DNA from: Actinomycetota bacterium
Lineage (GTDB): Bacteria > Actinomycetota > Acidimicrobiia > Acidimicrobiales > Poriferisodalaceae
Length of the DNA: 22,982 bases
NCBI GenBank assembly: GCA_013151655.1
Contig: JAADHX010000101.1
Coordinates: 1-22,982, forward strand
Direction: 5' to 3'
Under the pieces are notes generated by a model. The model worked only from the letters and a program-made list of their open reading frames with translations, made no database searches and had not been told where the DNA came from. Position numbers and translations under genes: made by a program. How positions within the stretch are numbered: the first letter of the stretch is position 1; each line of letters begins with the position of its first letter. Shown here piece after piece: positions 1 to 6,902 of this stretch.

Positions 1-111
1 CTTCTGGCGCTAGAGGCTTTCGTCTATGCTCGACTTTGTCCGTGCCGTAGTCCGCAGTGATCTGATGCTTAGCGCGCAACCGGCGCTCACGGCACCTGTC
101 CCGAGACACGG

Positions 112-146
112 AAAAGCCCCCAGCAGTGCTGTTACCAGGGGCTTTG
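112..146 (-). terminator. Rho-independent terminator downstream of the tRNA-Ala remnant
   Basis: On the minus strand AAAGCCCC (138-145) pairs with GGGGCTTT (113-120) around a short loop, and the second arm runs into a T-rich stretch (GGGGGCTTTTCC). It lies directly downstream of the tRNA CCA end, so it is probably the original terminator of the tRNA-Ala transcript. This suggests that the DNA left of position 148 is ancestral chromosome. Confidence 0.75.
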
Positions 147-147
147 A

Positions 148-196
148 TGGTGGAGACGATGGGAATCGAACCCACGACCCCTGCTTGCAAAGCAGG
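148..196 (-). tRNA. 3' half of tRNA-Ala(UGC); probable integration (att) site remnant
   Basis: Read on the minus strand, 196 to 148 contains an anticodon arm CCTGC-TTTGCAA-GCAGG (anticodon TGC, Ala), a short GGTC variable loop, a T arm GTGGG-TTCGATT-CCCAT, acceptor 3' strand CGTCTCC, discriminator A and an encoded CCA. The 5' half is missing: no GGAGACG acceptor strand and no D arm follow beyond 196. The retained segment, anticodon arm to 3' end, is the part of a tRNA gene that tyrosine integrases typically duplicate. This is therefore more likely an att repeat than a working tRNA. By the usual geometry the inserted element would lie to the right, with the intact tRNA at its far end outside this window. 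Confidence 0.7.
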
Positions 197-214
197 CCCA
201 CAGCCGTGCATCAC

Positions 215-240
215 ACCTGGTAGATGCGGGTCTACCAGGT
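215..240. repeat. Perfect 10-bp inverted repeat with 6-base loop
   Basis: ACCTGGTAGA (215-224) and TCTACCAGGT (231-240) are perfect reverse complements separated by TGCGGG. The hairpin starts 18 bases inside the presumed island, next to the tRNA remnant. It lacks a T-run, so it is not an obvious terminator. It could be a recombination or excision factor site, an insertion element end, or a remnant of the junction. Confidence 0.55.
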
Positions 241-643
241 GGAAGACGGAGTTGTTTACAACCGCTGCTACCCGGCTCTGTCCTCTGTTGTCGGACGCTA
301 CGGGCGCAACTGGGGCGCAGGAATGATGGCCGCCATGCAAGACGAGATCTTCGGGCCCGTTCTCGCTATCTCAAAGTTCGAGGGCGAATCCGAAGTGATC
401 CAGAAGGCAAACGATGTCCGATTCGGGTTCGCGGCCGGGATTTGGGCCACTGACGTGCGCCTAACACCTCGGGTTGCTGCCGCACTGAGGGCCGGCACCG
501 CGTGGGTCAACACCTACGGGATGTTCGATGTCGCTGCACCATATCGAGGTTCTAAGATGAGCGGCTTCGGCCGTGAACTCGGAGCAGAATCTCTCGACGC
601 ATACCTGCAGAGCAAGACGGTCTGGGTCAATCTGGCCGAATGA
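224..643 (+). pseudogene. Truncated aldehyde dehydrogenase (C-terminal fragment)
   Basis: Only about the last 105 residues resemble the NAD(P)-dependent aldehyde dehydrogenase superfamily. Recognisable pieces are EEIFGPV-like DEIFGPVLAI at about 340, a GxAWVNTY-like segment, the SGFGRELG motif and a C-terminal KTVWVN. The cofactor-binding domain and the catalytic Cys and Glu are absent, because an intact family member is 470-500 residues. The roughly 35 residues before the homology look random and run up to the hairpin at 215-240, so the gene seems cut by the event that formed the island junction. The sequence differs clearly from the intact aldehyde dehydrogenase at 5386-6858, so it is not a recent duplicate. 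It is very unlikely to be functional. Confidence 0.8.
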
Positions 644-655
644 CCCAACGTTGGG
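644..655. repeat. Perfect 12-bp palindrome after the aldehyde dehydrogenase fragment
   Basis: CCCAACGTTGGG follows immediately after the TGA stop at 641-643. It has no loop and so would not act as a classical terminator. It could be a protein-binding site or chance. Nothing else recognisable was seen between 656 and 827. Confidence 0.3.
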
Positions 656-827
656 ATCGAAGTCAACCATTGAGTAGCGAAGTTGCTCTGTGTGGCTACA
701 TCGGTCAGTCCATGTCGACTGAGAAACTCGACATAAGTGTCCCCGACTCCGTTCGACGCGCCGGTGAATTGCTACACCACCGCCGATCGAAGACGACGTC
801 AGAGTCGTTTGCTCTGAGCGATTTGGC

Positions 828-1496
828 CTACCGGCCACCGGGCCTTTCTATGTTCATAGCGGCAGCCCAGAATGCTGTCTCCATCCGGACACCAGTGGCG
901 AAAATCGACTTCAGCCGGTCGAGATCGGGCAGAGGAGTATCACCGAAGAGCGCGTCGACCTCAGAGATGAGACCTTCGATATAGGTCTGGTAGTCATCTC
1001 CTCCGAAGACACCGAGCCACTGTTCGTAGATGGGGTGAGGGGCGACCGCACCGTACCTAGCGGCAATATCGGCGTAGCTCCACGCGCACGGGAGCATCGC
1101 CGCGATTACGTCGTTGCTGCTGCATGTTGCCGCTGTCGCCACCAGGAAATTCCCGTAGTCAACGCATGCGGTCCCCGCCGTGGTCCCACCGAGAGAAGCG
1201 GCACCTCGGTGGATTACATCCGCCAGCAGTCGTTCGTTGGCCGGGACCTCAACCTCCATGATCTGCTTGAGTGCACGTTGAAATCGCCCGAGGTACCTCA
1301 AGTCTTGCGAGTTCGCCACAGCGAAGCCCAACATGCGGGAGTATCGAGGAAGGTACAGCAGGTTCTGTTCGATGTAGAACCGGAAACTATCCAACGGCAG
1401 TGACCCGTCGGCCATCTGCGCGACAAAGGTGTTCTCGACGAGGCTTCCCCAACTCTCGCCACTGGCTTCGCGCAACTGTGTACTGACACTCTTCAT
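828..1496 (-). CDS. tenA: TenA/thiaminase II family protein
   Basis: 222 residues, the normal TenA length, all-helical TENA/THI-4/PQQC fold. TenA enzymes hydrolyse aminopyrimidine (amino-HMP) to HMP, or thiamine to HMP plus thiazole. Compared with Bacillus subtilis TenA, the catalytic cysteine is present in MLPCAWSY (Cys137, equivalent to Cys135) and the catalytic glutamate in RMETAFW (Glu206, equivalent to Glu205). The segment GSLPLDSFRFYIEQNLLYL matches the substrate-pocket helix, but the pyrimidine-contacting Asp44 is replaced by Asn45. The substrate may therefore be a modified pyrimidine, for example deaminated or oxidised. It is the last gene of the minus-strand operon starting at 5322 and overlaps the upstream alcohol dehydrogenase by 4 bases (ATGA). 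Being co-clustered with a ThiB-type transporter supports a thiamine-related role. Family assignment is firm; the exact reaction is not. Confidence 0.87.
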   Translation of the reverse strand: MKSVSTQLREASGESWGSLVENTFVAQMADGSLPLDSFRFYIEQNLLYLPRYSRMLGFAVANSQDLRYLGRFQRALKQIMEVEVPANERLLADVIHRGAASLGGTTAGTACVDYGNFLVATAATCSSNDVIAAMLPCAWSYADIAARYGAVAPHPIYEQWLGVFGGDDYQTYIEGLISEVDALFGDTPLPDLDRLKSIFATGVRMETAFWAAAMNIERPGGR

Positions 1497-2575
1497 GAGA
1501 AGACGATCACATTTCGAGCGACCCTGCCCGTCGTCAATGCTTCCATGGCTTCATTGACTTTGTCCAGGCCAATCTGATCGGTGATCAACGAGTCGAGTTC
1601 CAGTCGCCCATCGAAGTAGAAATCGATAAACCGCTGAGCGTCGGTTCGAAACTGGTTGCTTCCCATGCAGGAACCCTGAATCCGCTTCTCGGCAAGGAAG
1701 TCGACGCCAGGAATCTCAACCATCACGCCTAACGGAACCATTCCGATCACGGTGGCCGTTCCCCCGGCCCTCAACATCGCGAAAGCCTGCGCAGGGGTCG
1801 TTGCAAGCCCTATTGCATCGAAGGCATGGTCTACCCCACCACTGGTCAGTTCAAGTAGCTCAGCAACGGGGTCGTCCGCAGATGCATCGATTGAGTCCGT
1901 CGCCCCGAAGTTCTTCGCGAGATCCAGCTTTGTCTTGACAACGTCGATCGCAATGATGCGCCCTGCACCGGCGATGCGCGCTCCCTGGATTGCGTTGAGA
2001 CCGACACCACCGCACCCGATCACGGCGACGGTCTCACCCGGGCGTACCTGGGCCGTGCGAAACACAGCGCCAAGACCGGTGGTTACGGCACAGCCGATAA
2101 GCGCTGCCTGAGGGAATGGCATCTCCGGAGAAATCTTGACGACGGCGTGTTCGTGCACGAGAAGTTGCTCGGCAAACGACGAGACGTCGGCGTACTGGTG
2201 AATCACCTCACCGTCCTGTGAGAGCCGAGGAGTCACCTCCGGTGGTCTTATCGTGTCGGTATGCGGACACAATGCCATGCGACCGCTGAGGCAGTATGAG
2301 CAGTGGCCGCAGAACACCGACAGCGATGTGATGACATGATCTCCGGGCGACACGTAGCTGACCAATTCGCCCACCGCCTCCACCACGCCAGCCGACTCGT
2401 GCCCCATGACCGTCGGAAGTGGCGTGTCATACGCTCCAGTCAGATAGTGATGGTCACTGTGGCAGACGCCCGCCGCCTTCGTGCGGATCAGAACCTCTCG
2501 TGGTCCTGGCCTGTCGATGTCCACGTCCTCGATCGTCAGTTCGCCGGGGATGGTGCGAAGAATCGCAGCTTTCAT
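1493..2575 (-). CDS. Zinc-dependent alcohol dehydrogenase (class III/MDR type)
   Basis: 360-residue medium-chain dehydrogenase. The catalytic zinc site is visible as GVCHSDHH (Cys38) and GHE (His59). The structural zinc lobe has four cysteines at 89, 92, 95 and 103. The Rossmann motif VIGCGGVGLNAIQGARIAGA is followed by an acidic residue in IIAIDV, which favours NAD over NADP. Such enzymes oxidise primary alcohols to aldehydes. In this cluster the candidate substrates are the hydroxymethyl group of the thiamine pyrimidine or the hydroxyethyl group of the thiazole. Translation is coupled: its ATG overlaps the stop of the creatininase-type gene, and its stop overlaps the TenA start. It is only distantly similar to the second alcohol dehydrogenase at 7937-9046, so the two probably act on different steps. 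Confidence 0.9.
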   Translation of the reverse strand: MKAAILRTIPGELTIEDVDIDRPGPREVLIRTKAAGVCHSDHHYLTGAYDTPLPTVMGHESAGVVEAVGELVSYVSPGDHVITSLSVFCGHCSYCLSGRMALCPHTDTIRPPEVTPRLSQDGEVIHQYADVSSFAEQLLVHEHAVVKISPEMPFPQAALIGCAVTTGLGAVFRTAQVRPGETVAVIGCGGVGLNAIQGARIAGAGRIIAIDVVKTKLDLAKNFGATDSIDASADDPVAELLELTSGGVDHAFDAIGLATTPAQAFAMLRAGGTATVIGMVPLGVMVEIPGVDFLAEKRIQGSCMGSNQFRTDAQRFIDFYFDGRLELDSLITDQIGLDKVNEAMEALTTGRVARNVIVFS

Positions 2576-3423
2576 GGTTCGCCTTCCTTGTGCCTCGGTG
2601 GATCGTTTCGTCGGGCATCACGCAGCGGGCGTCCACGTAGTTCGTCGATGATCGCGGCCAACTCTTTTCCACCGGCCTCGAGCATTGCTTCGCCCAGTTC
2701 GGCAGTCGCATCTCGCGGATCACCCCGAACGCCGTTGTCGGACCAGCTACTCCACATCTCTGTCAGACGTACTGGATTGCGATGCGTGGGTTCGGGGCGG
2801 CGACCAAAGAGGTCGCGCCACACGTGAGCGCTGTCGGGATACGGCTGCCCTGGAACGACCTTGTCGAGCCGGACCATTTCGGGTGCACTGGTGAGCATTA
2901 TCGACGTCTCGAACGCGCATGCATGGCTCGCTTGGGACGGCGGTCCCGACCGTGCAACTACGTCTCGGACATCGGAGAGCTCCCACCACGAGACCGATGC
3001 AAACTGGTGACCGGGATGACGGTGGAGCGCCTCCTTGGTAGCGAGGTCCAGGGGTGCCACATTTGACCCATGCGCATTGAGGGCCAGTACCCGCCTGAAC
3101 CCCGAGGAGGCGTACGAGGCGAACACCTCTGTCAAGACATCGACAAATACGTGAGAAGTGTGGAAGACCGCTCCGGGGAAGTCCGCGAGATGTTGACTCA
3201 ATCCAAATCCCACCGTGGGTGCCACTAGACAAGTGTTCTCACGGCAATGCTGTTCGGCAGCAGTACAGAACGCTTCCGCGATACGGTTGTCTGTATCTAC
3301 CGGCAGATGCGGCCCGTGTTGCTCGACAGTTCCCACTGGGACCAATACGACTCGATCATCCTTCGCTGCGCGCTCGACATCTTCCCAAGTCATGTCGCAG
3401 TATCGCGACAACTCGCCCGTCAC
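2572..3423 (-). CDS. Creatininase-family amidohydrolase
   Basis: 283 residues. The N-terminal motif VPVGTVEQHGPHLPVDTD supplies the usual metal ligands (Glu34, His36 and an Asp at 43 or 45). A second motif, ALNAHGSNVAPL (His118), matches the family's NxHGGN, and AFETSIML matches the late glutamate motif. The family cleaves C-N bonds in cyclic or linear amides (creatinine, formamidopyrimidine-type intermediates, and MftE in mycofactocin maturation) with two divalent metal ions. In this operon it could hydrolyse an amide or amidine produced by ring opening; that is inference. It overlaps its upstream and downstream neighbours by 4 bases each. Mycofactocin maturation is an alternative role, but no other mft gene is present in the window. 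Confidence 0.87.
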   Translation of the reverse strand: MTGELSRYCDMTWEDVERAAKDDRVVLVPVGTVEQHGPHLPVDTDNRIAEAFCTAAEQHCRENTCLVAPTVGFGLSQHLADFPGAVFHTSHVFVDVLTEVFASYASSGFRRVLALNAHGSNVAPLDLATKEALHRHPGHQFASVSWWELSDVRDVVARSGPPSQASHACAFETSIMLTSAPEMVRLDKVVPGQPYPDSAHVWRDLFGRRPEPTHRNPVRLTEMWSSWSDNGVRGDPRDATAELGEAMLEAGGKELAAIIDELRGRPLRDARRNDPPRHKEGEP

Positions 3424-4353
3424 AGTCGATGCTCAGTGGGCTCTGGCAGGTCGATCCCGAGTTCTGACATCCTCGCGCGTAGCTCTACGACCGCCGTGTC
3501 GAAAATCTGGTGTTGGCTCTGTGCTGAGAGGCCGCCCAGCCCGGCTTTGGCTGCAACCTCGTGGGCGACCACAATTTTCTCCGATTCTGGTGACGGCACT
3601 AGCAGAGCCGGGAGTTGACGACCGCAGGCCTCCTCGCTGAACAACACGTACGCTGTGCTGTCTGCCATCGCCTCGCGAGTTACGCGCTCCGAATCCGTTG
3701 TCATCTCGGCGAGTTGAGTCCACGCGACATCGACCATGCGGATCTTGTCGCGGATCACCAGTTCAACCAATGTCTTGAGCCCGTCCTGGAGACCGAGCAG
3801 GGTCTGCTCCCATGAGCGGAGGTCGATTGTGGCTTGCGCGACGAGATGCGCGGGCCACATAGGCGCCCAGATCTGTTTCGACGTGTAGCGCTCGCCTCAC
3901 AAGATCATCGCTCAACAGCCGTTCCAACTCCGGTGAGGCCGATCCCATGTGATACTGGTCGAGTCGCTCGGCCGCCATGCGGCACATATCGACTGATCGA
4001 GCCCGTTCAACAGCCCGCATCCCGAGGCAGTACTTGAAGTCGACGCTCGAGGCGGGCTCGAGGCAGGCCCGTACCAGGACTGCTTCTGACTCGACCATCG
4101 AGCCGTGATCGATCCAGGCGCGATGGCTCCATACCGATGCCCCAGCCTCGCGTTCGGTCGGACTGGAGCTTGCGGGATCAAACCCGGCCCACAGCACTTC
4201 ATTCTCGGGGTCCCAGACATCGGTGAGTGCTGATTCGTATGCAGCCCACTGTTGTGCAACGGTTGAGGTCAGATCGAGGGGAAAGCGATCTTCGATGCCC
4301 AGCTTGAAGTCGTGACTGCGATCGACAGCGAGAAGCTCGTTTACTCCGTTCAT
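3420..4353 (-). pseudogene. Frameshifted ferritin-like paralogue lacking diiron ligands
   Basis: Two overlapping minus-strand frames together encode one protein. Residues 1-167 (from ATG 4353) end in DLGAYVA and continue in the other frame as AHLVAQATIDLRSWEQ. Removing one base from the GGG run at 3852-3854 gives a continuous product of about 310 residues that aligns without gaps across the junction to the 312-residue neighbour at 4384-5322. Of the six diiron ligands in that neighbour only the first Glu (88) remains. The EExxH motif has become ERARS, the third-helix Glu is Ala, and DEVRH has become DKIRM. It therefore looks like a metal-free partner subunit that has then acquired a frameshift, unless the shift is a sequencing error or a programmed event. 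The start is supported by an AAGGTG Shine-Dalgarno. The stop overlaps the creatininase start. Confidence 0.75.
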
Positions 4354-4383
4354 CGTGTCACCTTCATCGTGTCTTTCACCATG

Positions 4384-5322
4384 TCAGAACGTGCCCATTT
4401 TCGGATGCTCGAACAAAGGCACCTCGATACCCCACTCCCGCATCCGTTCGCGCATGCCTTGGACCGACTCGACGATGACAGGTTTCTCGACCTCCTCGAC
4501 GGTTGCGCCGAGGCCCGCTTCGTACACCAGCCGATCAGTCTCCATCTCACTGATGTCCGGAGTGGGCGACAGCCACGTTGAGTGGTATCCCTTCAGCTCG
4601 ACGTCCTCCATCATCCAGACGACCTTGTCACGGACCGCTGAGAGGTCTTCGGATGACAGGTTTGGCAGCCGGTACTCCATGTACTTCCATCCGAACTCGC
4701 AGTGCCGGACCTCATCACGGAATATCAACTGCAGAATCTGCTTTGCGACCGGATCGGTCGTTGTCTTGATGAGTGCGCGGAACACATCGAACGCAATGAC
4801 CTCCGCGCAACAGATCAGTGAAGCGAACAGTGCCTCCAGAGGTGTGTCGGCGTCGAAGCTCATTCCTCGAACCCCGTGCGTGGCGACCGACTCCTCGAGA
4901 TCCTTCGTCACTGGTTCAGGCAGGTAGCCACCCAAGGCGTCCGCCATTCGTCGGCACACGTCAGCGTGACGAATTTCCTCTTGTGTTCGGATAGTCCAGA
5001 ACAAGGAGAGCTCAGGTTCTCGGTGCTCCTTCGCGAATCGCAACAACAGCGCCGGACTCTCTGCGATGGCTCCGTACTCGCTCCATGCGCGCCGCGACCA
5101 GTACTGGCGTGCCGCGAACAGCTCATCGCTGGTGTATTTCGACGTATCCAGCAGGTCCCATGGAATGTCGGTTGCTGGGTTCCACTCCGCTGACTTCGCT
5201 CTCCGATACAACTCGCGAATAGCCGGCATAGCGCCCTCCAGCTCAAGCGGAAAATGTCCGTCGGGTATGTCGAGTACAGCATGGGGTCTGCCGCTCCGGG
5301 TCGGTGCGAGTGTGTAAACCAT
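4384..5322 (-). CDS. Ferritin-like diiron oxygenase/oxidase
   Basis: 312 residues, mostly helical, with a complete carboxylate-bridged diiron site: Glu88 (AIAESP), Glu116 and His119 (QEEIRHAD), Glu174 (CCAEVIAF), Glu204 and His207 (RDEVRHCEF). The second half fits the general E-x28-37-DExxH pattern of R2-like and AurF-like oxygenases. Such enzymes activate O2 to hydroxylate or N-oxygenate small molecules. I cannot name a specific subfamily or substrate; hydroxylation of a pyrimidine or thiazole intermediate is a reasonable inference from context. It is the first gene of the operon running to 828. An AGGGG Shine-Dalgarno lies just upstream of ATG 5322, and the shared operator motif (5335-5353) lies 12 bases before the start codon. 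The next gene is its metal-free paralogue, suggesting a two-subunit enzyme. Confidence 0.85.
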   Translation of the reverse strand: MVYTLAPTRSGRPHAVLDIPDGHFPLELEGAMPAIRELYRRAKSAEWNPATDIPWDLLDTSKYTSDELFAARQYWSRRAWSEYGAIAESPALLLRFAKEHREPELSLFWTIRTQEEIRHADVCRRMADALGGYLPEPVTKDLEESVATHGVRGMSFDADTPLEALFASLICCAEVIAFDVFRALIKTTTDPVAKQILQLIFRDEVRHCEFGWKYMEYRLPNLSSEDLSAVRDKVVWMMEDVELKGYHSTWLSPTPDISEMETDRLVYEAGLGATVEEVEKPVIVESVQGMRERMREWGIEVPLFEHPKMGTF

Positions 5323-5334
5323 AACTACCCCTAA

Positions 5335-5353
5335 CTTAGATCTGAGATCTCAG
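5335..5353. promoter_or_regulatory. Operator-like motif A (diiron/TenA operon)
   Basis: CTTAGATCTGAGATCTCAG contains the perfect 12-bp palindrome CTGAGATCTCAG and aligns with four other copies in the window. On the minus strand a possible -35 (TTGCGC, 5375-5380) and -10 (TAGGCT, 5352-5357) with a 17-base spacer put the transcription start inside the motif, consistent with a repressor site. Confidence 0.7.
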
Positions 5354-5385
5354 CCTATGGATCTAGTCGATCATGCGCAAGTCCA

Positions 5386-6858
5386 TCATTGCGCCGACCC
5401 GATGTTTACCAGAACGTGTTTGAGGTCGGTAAACGCTTCGAGTGAGGCCGAGGACAGGTCCGAACCATGTCCGGAAAGGCCGTGACCGCCATGTGGCATC
5501 TCGGACACAAGCGGGAAGTGACCGTTGATCCATACCGTGCCGACATGCAACTCGGCGGCGGTGCGCATTGCTCGTTCGACGTCTCTGGTCCACACGCTGG
5601 CGGCAAGAGAGTACGGCACGTCTTGCGCGTACTTCACAAGATCCGTTTCTGGTACGCGCTGGATGCCGATGACCGGACCGAAGACTTCCCGCTGGGCAAG
5701 TTCTGAGTCCTGCGCTACGTCGCCGACCACGGTCGCGTCGTAATAGCTGCCAGGGCCCTCCAGCGGCGATCCACCACGGATGACTGTGGCGCCCTGTTCG
5801 GTCGCGCGTTCGACGAAACCGTGGACGCGATCGCGATGCGCGTGAGAAATGAGTGGACCCATCGCGGTATCTGCGTCGGCGGGATCACCGATGGCGACGG
5901 AATCGGCTTCTGCGACGACTGCTTCGACCATCTCGTCGTAGCGGTCGGGTGTGACCAGGATGCGACAGGCTGCAGTGCAGTCTTGGCCAGCGTTCCCATA
6001 CCCACACATGGCGGCCGCTTGTGCAACCGACCCGACGTCGGCATCGGGGAACACCATCATCGGCGCCTTGCCACCGAGTTCCAGGTGTGCACGTTTGACC
6101 GATGAGGCGAGCGCCGAGGAGATGGCTTGGCCGGTGGACACCGAACCCGTCGCGGTCACCATTGCCACTTGTTGGTGCTGCACCAGCGATGCCCCAACGG
6201 TTGCCCCCGCTCCGGTGACGACATTGAGGACACCGTCGGGGAGTTCTTCGAGTGCCAGTTGGCCGAGCATCAGAGCCGTGAGTGGCGTGTCCTCGGCGGG
6301 CTTCAACACGACGGTGTTACCAACCGCAAGTGCCGGCCCGATCTTCCACACGGCCATCATGAGCGGGTAGTTCCAGGGGGCGATCGCGGCGACGACACCG
6401 ACCGACTCCCGCCGCACCATGGACGTGAAACCATCGTAGTACTCGCCGGCGGCTTGGACCTTTAAGTTGCGCGCCGCGCCAGCGAAGAATCGAAGGTTGT
6501 CGACGGCGAAATCAACCTCGGCCAGGGCATCGCCCAAAGGCTTCCCACCGTTGCCGGACTCGATGGCCGCAAAGGACTCCCGCTGCCGTTCGATCAGCCC
6601 CGCGAGCCGAAGAAGCTTGCCACTTCGGACCGCCGGAGTCGTTCGAGCCCATTCCGGCCACGCCCCAAAAGCCGCATCAACTGCCAGTTCGATGTCGGCG
6701 TGGTCACCCTCGGACACCTCGACAAGCATCTCGCCTGTCGCCGGACAGATCAGCTGACGTACGGAACCATTTACGCTGGCGGCGATTTTGCCGCCGATGA
6801 CGTGACCTCGTTCAGGAATGTGTTCAGCGATCTGCAATTTCTGCTCCTCGATTCTCAA
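5386..6858 (-). CDS. NAD(P)-dependent aldehyde dehydrogenase
   Basis: Full-length aldehyde dehydrogenase, 490 residues from TTG 6858. Visible hallmarks are PWNYPL (Asn163), KPAE (Lys186), the glycine-rich TGSVSTG loop, HLELGGKAP with the general base Glu260, GNAGQDCTAACR with the nucleophile Cys294, and EVFGPV. It resembles the betaine/aminobutyraldehyde dehydrogenase branch. It would oxidise an aldehyde made by one of the two alcohol dehydrogenases to a carboxylate, for example the 5-formyl pyrimidine (inference). The start is uncertain: GAGGAG at 6849-6844 sits 6 bases before a second TTG at 6837, which may be the real start and would give 483 residues. It is transcribed divergently from the NicX-like gene, and the shared operator B lies between them. 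Confidence 0.9.
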   Translation of the reverse strand: MRIEEQKLQIAEHIPERGHVIGGKIAASVNGSVRQLICPATGEMLVEVSEGDHADIELAVDAAFGAWPEWARTTPAVRSGKLLRLAGLIERQRESFAAIESGNGGKPLGDALAEVDFAVDNLRFFAGAARNLKVQAAGEYYDGFTSMVRRESVGVVAAIAPWNYPLMMAVWKIGPALAVGNTVVLKPAEDTPLTALMLGQLALEELPDGVLNVVTGAGATVGASLVQHQQVAMVTATGSVSTGQAISSALASSVKRAHLELGGKAPMMVFPDADVGSVAQAAAMCGYGNAGQDCTAACRILVTPDRYDEMVEAVVAEADSVAIGDPADADTAMGPLISHAHRDRVHGFVERATEQGATVIRGGSPLEGPGSYYDATVVGDVAQDSELAQREVFGPVIGIQRVPETDLVKYAQDVPYSLAASVWTRDVERAMRTAAELHVGTVWINGHFPLVSEMPHGGHGLSGHGSDLSSASLEAFTDLKHVLVNIGSAQ

Positions 6859-6863
6859 GACGA

Positions 6864-6882
6864 CTAGGATCTAAGATATCAG
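6864..6882. promoter_or_regulatory. Operator-like motif B (between aldehyde dehydrogenase and NicX-like gene)
   Basis: CTAGGATCTAAGATATCAG matches the shared consensus. It occupies most of the gap of roughly 40 bases between two divergent start codons, so a bound regulator would control both genes at once. Confidence 0.72.
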
Positions 6883-6902
6883 TTCGAAAGGATGTGAGCA
6901 GA

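Noticed and set aside
148..222. Complete tRNA-Ala gene
   Set aside because: The acceptor 5' strand and D arm cannot be found on the 5' side; only the 3' half is present.
640..984. 114-codon plus-strand open frame after the aldehyde dehydrogenase fragment
   Set aside because: It runs into the antisense of tenA, has no recognisable domain and no convincing ribosome binding site.
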